Positions 15,253 to 23,897 are shown, numbered from the stretch's first letter. The stretch is DNA of 34,117 nt from an uncultured Prevotellaceae bacterium (GCA_900318205.1 ONJS01000028.1:1-34117), one strand, 5' to 3'. The notes: generated from the sequence alone by a model not told the origin. Numbers and translations: made by a program.

Positions 15253-17760
15253 ATGATGAATAATAGCCTAAAATCACTCATTCTGTTGCTACCGGCCCTG
15301 CTGTTGCCGGCCACTGCTGCTACCGCCGCTACCACCTATGACTTTGAGGTGGGCGGTATTTATTATAACTATGGCGACGGCCAGGGTACTGCCGAAGTTA
15401 CAAGATCTCCCGAACGATACTCCGGTGATGTAATTATTCCGGCTGCTGTCACCCATGACGGCACCACCTACTCGGTCACCGCTATCGGCACCTACGCGTT
15501 CTCAAGCTGTGCCAACTTGACGAGCGTAAGTGTTCCTAACTCAGTCCTCACTATTGGCAGCAATGCGTTCAGCTATTGTGACGGGCTGACCAACATGCCC
15601 ATCGGTAACGCTGTCACCACCATCGGTGACGCCGCCTTTGCTGGCTGCGAAGGGCTGACGAGTGCGACGATTCCCAGTTCGGTCACTTCCATAGGTGACG
15701 ACGTGTTCTACAACTGTCTGAACCTGGAGAACCTCGTCGTGGAAAGCGGAAATCCGACCTACGACTCCCGCGACAATTGCAATGCCATCATCGAGACGGC
15801 AAGCAATACGCTGGCGGTGGGTTGTAAAGGCACAGTCATCCCCAATACCGTCACCGCTATCGGTCACAATGCTTTCTATGGCTGCGAAAGCTTGACGAGC
15901 ATCACCATCCCGAGCTCCATTATCACCATCGGTAATGGGGCGTTCACTTACTGCGATGGCTTGACGAGCGTGACCATCCCTAACTCTGTCACCACCCTCG
16001 GCGAGAGAGCCTTCGCCAGCTGCCGTGGCATGACCAGCGTTAACATTGGCAGTTCAGTCACCTCCATTGGCAAGGAAGCGTTCACTTACTGCTACAACCT
16101 GACGGGCGTCACCATTCCTAACTCCGTCATCACCATCGGCGAGGGGGCGTTCAATAATTGCCGAGCCATGACGGACGTGACTATCGGCAACTCGGTCACC
16201 ACGATTGCCAGGGAAGCGTTTTCAGCCTGCAGCGGCCTGACGAGCGTGATTATCCCTAACTCGGTAATTACCATCGGCGATGACGCGTTCTGTGCTTGTA
16301 CTGCTCTGAAGAACTTTACCATCGGCAACTCGGTCACCACCATCGGCAATAATGCGTTCGAGAATTGCCGTAGCCTGACGAGTGTGATCATCCCTAGCTC
16401 GGTACAATCTATTGGGACGGGAGTATTTACCGCCTGTAGTAACCTGTCGAGTCTCACCGTTGAGAGTGGTAACACGACCTACGACTCCCGTGGTAATTGC
16501 AATGCCATCATCGAGACGGCAAGCAATATCCTGATTGCAGGTTGTAAAAACACGGTTATCCCGAGCACCGTCACCGCCATTGGCGATTACGCTTTCACTG
16601 GATGCCGTGGTCTGACGAGCATCGTCATCCCAGGTTCGGTCACCTCTATCGGTGAGCGGGCATTCTGGGGCTGCACATACTTACAAAATGTGTCCATCCC
16701 AAACTCTGTTACATCTATCGGCCAGTGGGCATTTAGTGATACCCAATGGCTCGGTAGCCAAGCTAATGGTGTCGTGTATGCCGGATTAGTCGCTTATACA
16801 TACAAAGGCACGGCGCCTCAAGAAATCGTTCTGGTAGATGGTACGTTAGGTATTGCTGATTACGCATTCGCTTGGAGTAGTAACCTGAGGAAGGTGACTA
16901 TTCCTAACACCGTTAAGGTCATCGGCTTAGGTGCGTTTTATAGCTGCACTAGCTTGGCTGATGTGACCATCCCCAACTCCGTCAAGACCCTTGGAAAAAT
17001 GGCATTCTATCAGTGTGACGGCTTGACGAGCATGACCATTCCCAGCTCGGTTACAACCATTGGCGAGGGTCCATTCTCGGGTTGCGACCATCTGACGTCT
17101 CTCGTCGTGGCAAGTGGCAACACGACCTACGATTCCCGTGATAATTGCAATGCCATCATCGAGACGGCAAGCAATACCCTGATAGGGGCTTCTGCAAGTA
17201 CGATAATCCCCAATACAGTCACCGCCATCGGCGATCATGCGTTTTATTTTTTCGATAGCATTGCAACCGTGGTTATTCCCAGCTCCGTTACCTCGATCGG
17301 CACCGAGGCATTCATGTACTGCAAGGGGCTGAAGAGCTTGACCATACCTGGCTCTGTCACCACCATCGGCAGCAGTGCCTTCACCAGCTGTGGGAAACTG
17401 ACAGACGTGTACAGTTACATCACTGACCCCTCGAGATTGTCGGTCAAGTATGACTTCTTCGACGTGCTTGGCAGTTTTGACTATTCAGGCCGCACGCTTC
17501 ATGTGCTGCAGGGCAAGGCCGAGGCCTATCAGGCCAACGAGTACTGGTCTCCCTATTTCGGTCAGATTGTGGATGACCTGATGCCTGCCGTTCTGCCTGG
17601 TGACGTGAATGCCGATGGTGAGGTCAACATCGCCGATGTCAATACCCTCATCGACATGATCCTGAGCGGCAACCACAGCGCAAAGGGCGATGTCAACGAG
17701 GACAACGAAGTCAACATCGCCGACGTCAATGCCCTTATTGACATGATTCTTAACCACTAA
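15253..17760 (+). CDS. BspA-like leucine-rich-repeat surface protein with dockerin-like C-terminus
   Basis: 835 residues. A signal peptide (MMNNSLKSLILLLPALLLPA..., ending near ATAA) precedes the motif YDFEVGGIYYN. About 25 LRR_5/BspA repeats of the form LTSVTIPNSVTTIGDAF... with variations run from about residue 60 to 720. A module with NPTYDSRDNCNAIIETASNT occurs three times inside the LRR tract. The last 55 residues are two dockerin-like EF-hand repeats (GDVNADGEVNIADVNTLIDM and GDVNEDNEVNIADVNALIDM). BspA-type proteins are surface adhesins in Bacteroidetes and oral or gut pathogens. The dockerin-like pair may bind calcium, but no cohesin is visible here. The next gene starts 18 bases later and is a paralogue. 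Confidence 0.9.
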   Translation: MMNNSLKSLILLLPALLLPATAATAATTYDFEVGGIYYNYGDGQGTAEVTRSPERYSGDVIIPAAVTHDGTTYSVTAIGTYAFSSCANLTSVSVPNSVLTIGSNAFSYCDGLTNMPIGNAVTTIGDAAFAGCEGLTSATIPSSVTSIGDDVFYNCLNLENLVVESGNPTYDSRDNCNAIIETASNTLAVGCKGTVIPNTVTAIGHNAFYGCESLTSITIPSSIITIGNGAFTYCDGLTSVTIPNSVTTLGERAFASCRGMTSVNIGSSVTSIGKEAFTYCYNLTGVTIPNSVITIGEGAFNNCRAMTDVTIGNSVTTIAREAFSACSGLTSVIIPNSVITIGDDAFCACTALKNFTIGNSVTTIGNNAFENCRSLTSVIIPSSVQSIGTGVFTACSNLSSLTVESGNTTYDSRGNCNAIIETASNILIAGCKNTVIPSTVTAIGDYAFTGCRGLTSIVIPGSVTSIGERAFWGCTYLQNVSIPNSVTSIGQWAFSDTQWLGSQANGVVYAGLVAYTYKGTAPQEIVLVDGTLGIADYAFAWSSNLRKVTIPNTVKVIGLGAFYSCTSLADVTIPNSVKTLGKMAFYQCDGLTSMTIPSSVTTIGEGPFSGCDHLTSLVVASGNTTYDSRDNCNAIIETASNTLIGASASTIIPNTVTAIGDHAFYFFDSIATVVIPSSVTSIGTEAFMYCKGLKSLTIPGSVTTIGSSAFTSCGKLTDVYSYITDPSRLSVKYDFFDVLGSFDYSGRTLHVLQGKAEAYQANEYWSPYFGQIVDDLMPAVLPGDVNADGEVNIADVNTLIDMILSGNHSAKGDVNEDNEVNIADVNALIDMILNH
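15757..17177 (+). repeat. Three near-identical ~53-bp units within the BspA-like gene
   Basis: Copies begin at 15757, 16477 and 17125. Each starts ACCTACGA(C/T)TCCCG and ends with a GAGACGGCAAGCAATA core. They encode the TYDSRDNCNAIIETASN motif. The coding copies are spaced about 720 and 650 bases apart, each with LRR units between them, giving targets for in-frame recombination. Confidence 0.8.
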
Positions 17761-17778
17761 TAAAAACGATATTGGACT

Positions 17779-19494
17779 ATGAAGAAATCTTTACAATTTA
17801 CCCGCTTGGCGCTGCTGGCGCTGACTGTGTTGATTGCCGCTTCGTCGGCGATGGCCTACGACTTTGAGGTAGGCGGCATCTACTATCGCAAAGGGAGACC
17901 CAATGAGGTCGATGTCACCTACAAAGATGATACCTACAACTCCTACTCCGGTAATGTCACCATCCCGTCGACCGTGACATACAAAGGAACGACCTACACA
18001 GTGGTAGGCCTCGGCATGTCTACTTTTTATCGTTGCACCGGGTTGACCAGCGTGACACTGCCCAACACGATTCAGATAATCGGCAGTTCAGCCTTTTGGG
18101 GCTGTACCGCATTGACCGGCATCACGATTCCCAACTCGGTCACCGAAATCGATTATGACGCCTTCAACAACTGCTCTGCTTTGAAAAAGGTAGTTATACC
18201 TAACTCTGTTACTAAGTTGGGCTACTATGCATTTGAGAGATGCTTCTCACTTGAAGAGGTGACCCTGAGCAATCAACTCGAAGCTATCGAGTCACTGACC
18301 TTCTATGGCTGCACCAGCCTGAAATCAATCACCATTCCCGCATCGGTCAAGACTATTGGACATCAAGCTTTTGAGCTATGCTCAAGCCTTGAAAGTATCA
18401 CTTTATCACGAGGTCTCAATACTATCCTGGATAATGCCTTCTGCTCTTGTGAAAGTTTGAGACAGATCACCCTTCCCAACACAGTTACCAGAATAGGCGA
18501 CTACGCCTTTAACAAATGCTACAACTTGAAGAATGCGACACTGTCATCATCTTTGGAGGCCATCGGATCAGGCGCCTTCCGTGAAAGCGGCCTGGAGAGC
18601 ATCACCATCCCTAACTCGGTAAAGTCCATTGGCGGGTATGCTTTTTATGAGTGCCCGGCACTGCAACAGGCCAAGATTGGTGACGGTGTTACCGAAATCG
18701 GAGAGTATACCTTCTACCGGTGCCTCGAGATGACGACACTCACGCTGGGCAATCATCTGGAAACGATCGGCAATTATGCCTTCAAAGGCTGTTCCAAGCT
18801 GGCCGCGTTGAACATCCCTAACTCGGTCACCACATTAGGGGACGATGCTTTCTCCTTCTGCCATGCCTTACAAAGCGTGGTCATCGGCAACGGTGTGAAG
18901 ACTATCGGTAATTTCGCTTTCCATGAATGTGAGAACATGTCAAATCTGGTCATTGGCAACAATGTCACCACTATCGGCACCAATGCTTTTTACGGATGTC
19001 AAGCGCTCAAGAGAGTGAATATCCCCAACTCGGTGGAAACCATCGGCAACTGTGCGTTCTTGCAATGCCAAGGTTTAACCCAAGTCAACATCGGCAGCGG
19101 CGTCAAGACCATAGGCTATGGTGCCTTTGCTGGTGTATGGAGACTAACCTCCGTGACCTGCCATGCCGCGACACCGCCGACATTCGTCATCGATGACAGT
19201 TGGAGCACATTCAACGAGAACGTCTATGAGCAGGCCACCCTGTACGTGCCACAGGCATCCATCTCCAAATACAAGAAGGCCGAAATTTGGAAAAACTTCA
19301 CCAACATCACAGCCATTGTTGACCGCATTCCCGGTGACGTGAACATTGACGGCGAGGTGAATATCGCCGACGTGAACACCGTCATCGACGTCATCTTGAG
19401 CAACGGTCACAACATGGACGCAGACGTCAATGGCGACCATGAGGTGAATATCGCCGACGTCAATGCCGAGATTGACATGATCCTCAACAAGTAA
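17779..19494 (+). CDS. BspA-like leucine-rich-repeat surface protein with dockerin-like C-terminus (paralogue)
   Basis: 571 residues, with signal peptide MKKSLQFTRLALLALTVLIA then ASSAMA. The mature start YDFEVGGIYYRKG closely resembles that of the preceding gene. LRR_5 repeats fill residues about 70-500, followed by the pre-dockerin segment TCHAATPPTF and LYVPQASISKYKKAEIWKNF. Two dockerin-like repeats end the protein (GDVNIDGEVNIADVNTVIDV, DVNGDHEVNIADVNAEIDMI). It follows the first gene by 18 bases and probably shares its promoter. It lacks the TYDSRDNCN modules of its neighbour. Surface localisation and adhesion are inferred from the family. Confidence 0.9.
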   Translation: MKKSLQFTRLALLALTVLIAASSAMAYDFEVGGIYYRKGRPNEVDVTYKDDTYNSYSGNVTIPSTVTYKGTTYTVVGLGMSTFYRCTGLTSVTLPNTIQIIGSSAFWGCTALTGITIPNSVTEIDYDAFNNCSALKKVVIPNSVTKLGYYAFERCFSLEEVTLSNQLEAIESLTFYGCTSLKSITIPASVKTIGHQAFELCSSLESITLSRGLNTILDNAFCSCESLRQITLPNTVTRIGDYAFNKCYNLKNATLSSSLEAIGSGAFRESGLESITIPNSVKSIGGYAFYECPALQQAKIGDGVTEIGEYTFYRCLEMTTLTLGNHLETIGNYAFKGCSKLAALNIPNSVTTLGDDAFSFCHALQSVVIGNGVKTIGNFAFHECENMSNLVIGNNVTTIGTNAFYGCQALKRVNIPNSVETIGNCAFLQCQGLTQVNIGSGVKTIGYGAFAGVWRLTSVTCHAATPPTFVIDDSWSTFNENVYEQATLYVPQASISKYKKAEIWKNFTNITAIVDRIPGDVNIDGEVNIADVNTVIDVILSNGHNMDADVNGDHEVNIADVNAEIDMILNK

Positions 19495-19505
19495 ACAGGA
19501 GGATA

Positions 19506-19538
19506 GACGGAAAGAACGGAAATAACGGAGATAACGGA
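19506..19538 (+). repeat. Degenerate 9-bp tandem repeat (AACGGAAAT-like)
   Basis: GACGGA at 19506 and AACGGA at 19515, 19524 and 19533 follow at a strict 9-base period, immediately upstream of the hairpin at 19541. No coding role. Confidence 0.7.
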
Positions 19539-19540
19539 AA

Positions 19541-19580
19541 TTAGGGTCCTTAAGGTCATTAACGACCTTAGGGACCCTAA
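19541..19580. terminator. Bidirectional hairpin between convergent genes
   Basis: A 17-bp stem with one mismatch (19541-19557 against 19564-19580, 6-base loop) sits between the plus-strand surface-protein gene and the minus-strand phosphatidyltransferase gene. There is no strong T run on either side, so it may act mainly as an RNA-stability hairpin. Its core GTCCTTAAGGTCATT also occurs in the terminator at 14863. Confidence 0.65.
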
Positions 19581-19600
19581 TGTATCAAGAGGACAATGAT

Positions 19601-20560
19601 TTATTCCATTGTTCCTAACTTTTCCAGGGCTTTCTTGCAGATGCCCTCGTGGCGGCAGACCATGTAAATCAACAAGATGTTGAGTACCACGATCTCGAAG
19701 ACGAAATACAACCAGGGCACATTGCAGATCACTGCGATAAAGCAGGCGATGATGCGGGTGTTGAAGGTGAGAATGTTGGTGTACTTCATCAACGGCAGGC
19801 TGAGCTGGCGGAAGTAATCGCGGAATTCCTGGCTGGGCACGCCGTCCTCACCGTATTTCTCATTCAAGGCGGCACGCAGGCGCTGCATCTTGGGCGTCAG
19901 GCGCTCCTGGTTAGCGGTATAGCCGCTGTAGAAGAACAACGGCAACTTGCTCCAGAAGTTCCTGCCCCACTCCAGTTGATGATACTGCTCCTTGAGCTTG
20001 GCAGCGCTGTCGAGCTCGCTGCCCTGTTGTCCCTTGAGGAAGAAGAGGTGGAACTGGCGGTAACAGTCGGCCATGGCAGCCTGCAGTGCATGGCTGATGC
20101 CCGAGAGGATGCCCAGGGTCCAGATCAACCACTCATGCTGTGCAAAGAAATGCTCTCCCGTGAGGCTGTCACCGAAGTGCAGTTCCCTGAACACCAGAGC
20201 AAAACTGATGGCAGCGAACCAGAAGTCGCCGCTCACGCCGTCGAGGATGCGACCCATGCGGGAGTATTGCTGCGTGAGGCGTGCCAACTGTCCATCGGCG
20301 CTGTCAAAGGTATCGGCCCAGGTGATGAGCAGCATACCCACCCAGTTGAGCCAAGCCAGATAAGGCTGCTGGAAGTAGAGCATGATGCCTCCCGCCACAC
20401 CCATGAAGATGCTAGCGACGGTAATGGCATTGGGGCTTACACCCAATTTCTGAAACAGTTTTGCCCACAGGAAGCCAAGGGGGCGATGGAAGTGGAGGTC
20501 AAACCACTCCTCGGTGTCGGTTGACTTGAGCGATGCCTGATATTCTTCTTTTAATGTCAT
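19601..20560 (-). CDS. CDP-alcohol phosphatidyltransferase family membrane enzyme
   Basis: 319 residues. The family signature starts at Asp86: DSADG (Asp86, Asp89, Gly90), Ala93-Arg94, Gly103, Asp107. It fits D-x2-DG-x2-AR-x8-G-x3-D. The fourth Asp is expected at residue 111, but that position is Gly and Asp112 is adjacent (sequence LDGVSGD). Several hydrophobic helices surround the motif (SIFMGVAGGIMLY, WVGMLLITW, and CFIAVICNVPWLYFVFEIVV near the end). Such enzymes transfer a phospho-alcohol from a CDP-activated donor to lipid or alcohol acceptors in the inner membrane. The substrate cannot be told here. The ATP-grasp gene lies 132 bases upstream on the same strand, so a shared pathway is likely. 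Confidence 0.85.
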   Translation of the reverse strand: MTLKEEYQASLKSTDTEEWFDLHFHRPLGFLWAKLFQKLGVSPNAITVASIFMGVAGGIMLYFQQPYLAWLNWVGMLLITWADTFDSADGQLARLTQQYSRMGRILDGVSGDFWFAAISFALVFRELHFGDSLTGEHFFAQHEWLIWTLGILSGISHALQAAMADCYRQFHLFFLKGQQGSELDSAAKLKEQYHQLEWGRNFWSKLPLFFYSGYTANQERLTPKMQRLRAALNEKYGEDGVPSQEFRDYFRQLSLPLMKYTNILTFNTRIIACFIAVICNVPWLYFVFEIVVLNILLIYMVCRHEGICKKALEKLGTME

Positions 20561-20601
20561 GTTTTTCGGTTTTTCGGTTGTCTGTTTTCTGTTCTTCCTT
20601 T

Positions 20602-20649
20602 TATAGTAGCTATAGTTCCTATAGTGGCTATAGTAGCTATAGGGGCTAG
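20602..20649 (-). repeat. TAGNNNCTA 9-bp array, copy 1 (leader of the phosphatidyltransferase gene)
   Basis: Five units of TATAGNNNC at a 9-base period; on the minus strand they read CTATAGCTA, CTATAGCCA and so on. The array lies 42 bases before the start at 20560, separated by an A-rich tail containing GAAAACAGACAACCG. Matching arrays lie at 21872 and 23898. Confidence 0.8.
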
Positions 20650-20692
20650 AACATCTAGATGATTAACTCCTAACTTCTCACTCCTCATTAAT

Positions 20693-21562
20693 TTACAGTC
20701 CCAGGTGGGCCTTGGCGAGGGCGAGGACGGCCTTGGCGATGTGAGGCGCCGACTCGTTGCGGCAGGGCGCGAAGCTGGGCCAGTCGTTGAAGTCGATGAT
20801 GCGGATAGTGCCGTCGGGATCGACGATGCAGTCACCACCATAGATGACAACATTCAGCTCCTCGGCAGCCCTAGTGCAGATGCTTTTCAGCTCCTTCAGG
20901 TCGATGTCGATGCCCTGGGAATGGCCGTTGACCTCTTCCCAACCGTACTTGCTGTGTCCCTCGTCGAAGGGGTAGAACCAGTAGAAGAACTGGGAGTCCT
21001 TGACGCCGTAAAACTTCACTAGGTCGCCCTGCAGATGGACGTTGATGACGGCGCGGGTGATGCCGCGGTAGAAGTACTCCTGCAACACCTCCTGTGCCTC
21101 CTCAGGGTGACGGACATAGCTCACGTCCTCCTTGTGCATGGCGTGGAAATCGCCTCGCTTGATCCAGCAGGACTTGAAGCCTGCCTTCTTGAGCTGTGAC
21201 TTGATGTTCTCGTTGGTGTTGACGATGAGGCTCTCGGGATAAGGAATACCGTTGCCCAGCAGGATGCGCGTCATGCGCTCGCGGGTACAGTTCTCGATAC
21301 CGTAGCCCGAGTTCACCACCAGCTTGCCGGCGTCCTCAAGCTTCTGCAGCTTGGCGATGCTGGCGCGCTCGCGGCACATGGCGAGGATGACAGGCTCCTC
21401 AATGTCCTGCTTGTTGAATTGCTCCTCGCTATAGACGTTGACCTGACAACCGCGCTTGCGCAGCTGCTCGGCCACGAGGTTAAAAATAGCGGTGTCGTTA
21501 CCGATGTGGTTGGGCGAATAGGCCCCTGCGCGCATCACGCCCGCAATAGTGATATCTGCCAT
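20693..21562 (-). CDS. ATP-grasp family ligase/kinase
   Basis: 289 residues, starting MADITIAGVMRAGAYSPNHI, with no signal peptide. The ATP-grasp core runs from about residue 100: a CWIKRGDFHAMHKEDV segment with likely ATP-binding lysine, then RAVINVHLQGDLVKFYGV, and the metal-binding end DCIVDPDGTIRIIDFNDWPS near residues 245-265. This end resembles RimK-like and inositol-phosphate-kinase-like members. The family joins a carboxylate or phosphorylates an acceptor using ATP; the substrate is not evident. It has its own -7 box upstream and is followed by the CDP-alcohol phosphatidyltransferase gene, which suggests a head-group or polar-lipid pathway. That link is inference. Confidence 0.75.
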   Translation of the reverse strand: MADITIAGVMRAGAYSPNHIGNDTAIFNLVAEQLRKRGCQVNVYSEEQFNKQDIEEPVILAMCRERASIAKLQKLEDAGKLVVNSGYGIENCTRERMTRILLGNGIPYPESLIVNTNENIKSQLKKAGFKSCWIKRGDFHAMHKEDVSYVRHPEEAQEVLQEYFYRGITRAVINVHLQGDLVKFYGVKDSQFFYWFYPFDEGHSKYGWEEVNGHSQGIDIDLKELKSICTRAAEELNVVIYGGDCIVDPDGTIRIIDFNDWPSFAPCRNESAPHIAKAVLALAKAHLGL

Positions 21563-21617
21563 TGTTATTGACTTTTAAAATGATCATCACGGGCACCCTT
21601 GCCCGCAATACGAACTG

Positions 21618-21625
21618 CAAAGATA
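21618..21625 (-). promoter_or_regulatory. Bacteroidetes -7 box (TATCTTTG) for the ATP-grasp gene
   Basis: Read on the minus strand, TATCTTTG followed by GC lies 55 bases before the ATG at 21562. A TTTG-like -33 element lies 22 bases further upstream, slightly beyond the usual spacing. Confidence 0.55.
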
Positions 21626-21674
21626 CTAAATTTTGTAATAGACCATCCAAAATCACCGAAAAAGTTGAAAAACA

Positions 21675-21700
21675 CGAATTTCCATGAATGGACCGTGAAT
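21675..21700. repeat. Dispersed repeat related to 11723-11749
   Basis: CGAATTTCCATGAATGGACC then GTGAAT matches the left arm and beginning of the loop of the 11723 inverted repeat apart from a one-base indel and a few substitutions. The right arm is not present here. Confidence 0.5.
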
Positions 21701-21843
21701 AATAGCGGGACTTGCCTTGCAAGAAAAAGACAAGAAATGCAATTAATTGAAAATCAATGAATTGTATTCGCTGTAGTGATTGCCGTTATAAATATTTTTG
21801 GGGGTTGTGCTTTTTGACATGGTGGAGCGTATTGGCAGGGTGG

Positions 21844-21851
21844 TAATTTTG
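21844..21851 (+). promoter_or_regulatory. Bacteroidetes -7 box (TAATTTTG) upstream of the capsid cassette
   Basis: TAATTTTG followed by C fits the TAnnTTTG consensus and lies about 106 bases before the portal gene ATG. The TAGNNNCTA array would be within the 5' UTR. A TTTG at 21813-21816 is too far away for a standard -33 box. Confidence 0.45.
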
Positions 21852-21871
21852 CAGCGAGAAGTTGAAGCGAC

Positions 21872-21910
21872 TAGACGCTCTAGATGCTATAGTCACTATA
21901 GATACTATAG
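21872..21910 (+). repeat. TAGNNNCTA 9-bp array, copy 2 (leader of the portal gene)
   Basis: Units TAGACGCTC, TAGATGCTA, TAGTCACTA, TAGATACTA and a final TAG at exact 9-base period. An A-rich tail containing several AAACTG repeats and GGAAACTGACAACTG follows, then the ATG at 21958. Confidence 0.85.
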
Positions 21911-21957
21911 TAACGACAACTGAAAACTGAAAACTGGAAACTGACAACTGTAAAACC

Positions 21958-23409
21958 ATGAAAACACCAATGAACAACGAACAACACAGCCGCGTGCTGC
22001 ATGCCGCCTATCAGGCATGGATGAATGCGGCTGGACTGCGACAGGCCCGGCTCAGGAACAAGCGGTTCACCTACGGCGACCAGTGGAGCGACCTGGTGAA
22101 AGACGAGAACGGGTGTGTGATGACCGAGGGGCAACGCCTAGCATCACAGGGCTGCGAGAATATCACCAACAACCTCATCCGCCAGCTGGTCAAGACAATC
22201 GTGGGGCGCTTCAGGAGCCAATACATCAAGCATGAAGACAAGGCAGGGAATTCGCCCCTGTCGCGCGCCAGCCGCGATAACGAGCTTGACGAACTTGACA
22301 GCCGCGCCCTGGAGGAATTCCTCATCTCGGGCTGCTGCATCCAGCGCATCGACACCGATCATGAGCCCGGCGACAGCGACCGGGTGATGGTCCGGAACGT
22401 AAATGTCAACAAACTGTTTGTCAATGCGATTGAGGACACCCGCTCGTGGGACTGCGAACTCATCGGGCAACTGCATGACCTGAACATCGCCCAACTGCTG
22501 CGCTGCGTGGCAGGCGGTAACCAGCGCAAGGCGGCATGGGTGAGACGGCTTTATACCGACAGTGCCGAAGAGCGCTGTGCCGACTTCACCACCCGCCTGG
22601 GTGCCGACACCCAGCTGGGACGAGACTTCTGGCACTCGCGTGACGGCAAGTGCCGCGCCATCGAGGTATGGACCCTCGAGAGCCGCGAAGTGATCATCTG
22701 CCACAACCGCCGTGAGGGCACACTCACCATCGAACCCGCCAACCAGGCACACCGCCTGAAGAACCGTCCTGAGGTGACTACCCGCTGGGACATCGCCACA
22801 GTGTGGCACTGCCGGTGGTTCAGTCCGATGGGCGACCTGCTGACGGAGTATGACTCGCCCTGGGCTCACGGGAGCCACCCGTTCAGCATCAAGTTCTACC
22901 CGCTTACCGATGGCGAGGTGCATGCCGCAGTCGAGGATATCATAGATACCCAGAAACACGTCAACCGCATGATCTCGCTGCTGGACCAGGTGATGCGCTG
23001 CAGCGCCAAGGGTGTACTGCTCTTCCCCGAGACGGCATTGCCCGACGGGTGGACCTGGGAACAGGCACGGGACTGCTGGTCCAAAGCCAACGGACTGCTG
23101 CCCTACAACCCAAGCTACGGCGACGCAAAGCCCGAGCAGATCATCGCCAACGGCAGCAACAGCAGTGCGTTCCAGATGATAGAGCTGCAGATGAAGCTGT
23201 TTGAAGAAATCAGCGGCGTGAGCGGTGCCCTGCAAGGTAAAAACCCGACCGTGGACAGTGCCAACATCTACCAGCTGCAAAGCGAGAACGCCAACATCGC
23301 CCTGAGCGACGTGTTTGAGACGTTTGAGGCGTTCAGGCGGCAGCGGGACCGCAAGATTGCCCGCATGATCGAGGGCCGTGGCAGGAGCCACGGCACAGAA
23401 AAACCCTGA
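21958..23409 (+). CDS. Phage portal protein (P22-like)
   Basis: 483 residues, soluble. Typical portal features: an N-terminal helical block (RLRNKRFTYGDQWSDLV, ENITNNLIRQLVKTIVGRF), the central part with HPFSIKFYPLTDGEVHAAVE and DIIDTQKHVNRMISLLDQVM, and the end LFEEISGVSGALQGKNP plus a helix QLQSENANIALSDVFETFEA. This conserved order is found in P22/SU10-type portals, which form the dodecameric ring through which DNA enters the capsid. Its length is near the low end for P22-type portals. A scaffold-like gene and a major capsid gene follow on the same strand. No terminase gene lies upstream: the neighbour is a divergent ATP-grasp gene. Coding GC matches the host genes. Confidence 0.85.
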   Translation: MKTPMNNEQHSRVLHAAYQAWMNAAGLRQARLRNKRFTYGDQWSDLVKDENGCVMTEGQRLASQGCENITNNLIRQLVKTIVGRFRSQYIKHEDKAGNSPLSRASRDNELDELDSRALEEFLISGCCIQRIDTDHEPGDSDRVMVRNVNVNKLFVNAIEDTRSWDCELIGQLHDLNIAQLLRCVAGGNQRKAAWVRRLYTDSAEERCADFTTRLGADTQLGRDFWHSRDGKCRAIEVWTLESREVIICHNRREGTLTIEPANQAHRLKNRPEVTTRWDIATVWHCRWFSPMGDLLTEYDSPWAHGSHPFSIKFYPLTDGEVHAAVEDIIDTQKHVNRMISLLDQVMRCSAKGVLLFPETALPDGWTWEQARDCWSKANGLLPYNPSYGDAKPEQIIANGSNSSAFQMIELQMKLFEEISGVSGALQGKNPTVDSANIYQLQSENANIALSDVFETFEAFRRQRDRKIARMIEGRGRSHGTEKP

Positions 23410-23467
23410 CAACACGGCTACGCTATAGCGAGGCCCTACAATTATCAATTTTTAATTATTATTTACC

Positions 23468-23884
23468 ATGAACAGAGAAGAAAATTCTGAGAAGATGAGC
23501 GAAACGGTTCAGGTGACGCCACCACCCTTTCGCCCGAGTGAACAACATGAAGAGGCACAGGAGGCGCCCCGGCAGGAGCCGCCCGCCTCCTCTACCCTTG
23601 CCGACAGGATTGCGGCACTGGAACTTGACGAAGAGGCCAGCAACCTGCTCATTGAGCTGACGAGCAGCCTTGACCCAGAGAGCATTACCCCAGACATGCT
23701 CAACACGCTTGCCCTGGGTGCCACCCACGCCGCCGATGTGCAGAATGCCGACGCGGCAGGCTACCTGCGAGGCCGTAACGAGAAAATCGAAGCGGTACTC
23801 CACCCCGAGCCCGAGGATGACAACGAGGCAATTACCACTCCCGTCTTTCCCCGCTATTGCCGCCGCAGCATCTGGGACAAGTGA
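23468..23884 (+). CDS. Putative scaffold-like protein of the capsid cassette
   Basis: 138 residues. The N-terminal half is disordered, rich in Pro/Glu (VTPPPFRPSEQHEEAQEAPR). A helical stretch follows (LADRIAALELDEEASNLLIE, then ITPDMLNTLALGATHAADVQ). The C-terminus is basic (PRYCRRSIWDK). There is no clear family match. Its position between portal and major capsid genes, its acidic helical content and its size fit phage scaffolding proteins, which use a basic C-terminus to bind coat protein. It begins 58 bases after the portal stop. The role is inferred from context. Confidence 0.6.
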   Translation: MNREENSEKMSETVQVTPPPFRPSEQHEEAQEAPRQEPPASSTLADRIAALELDEEASNLLIELTSSLDPESITPDMLNTLALGATHAADVQNADAAGYLRGRNEKIEAVLHPEPEDDNEAITTPVFPRYCRRSIWDK

Positions 23885-23897
23885 GGAACGATTCAAC

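Larger units (their letters stand above)
21563..21871. other. Intergenic region between divergent genes
   Basis: It contains the minus-strand promoter of the ATP-grasp gene (21618-21625), a dispersed repeat at 21675-21700 related to the inverted repeat at 11723, and a plus-strand -7 box at 21844-21851. No gene is supported. Confidence 0.5.

Noticed and set aside
22144-23448. 434-codon antisense frame opposite the portal gene
   Set aside because: Low-information composition, no start context, and the plus strand is a clear portal protein.
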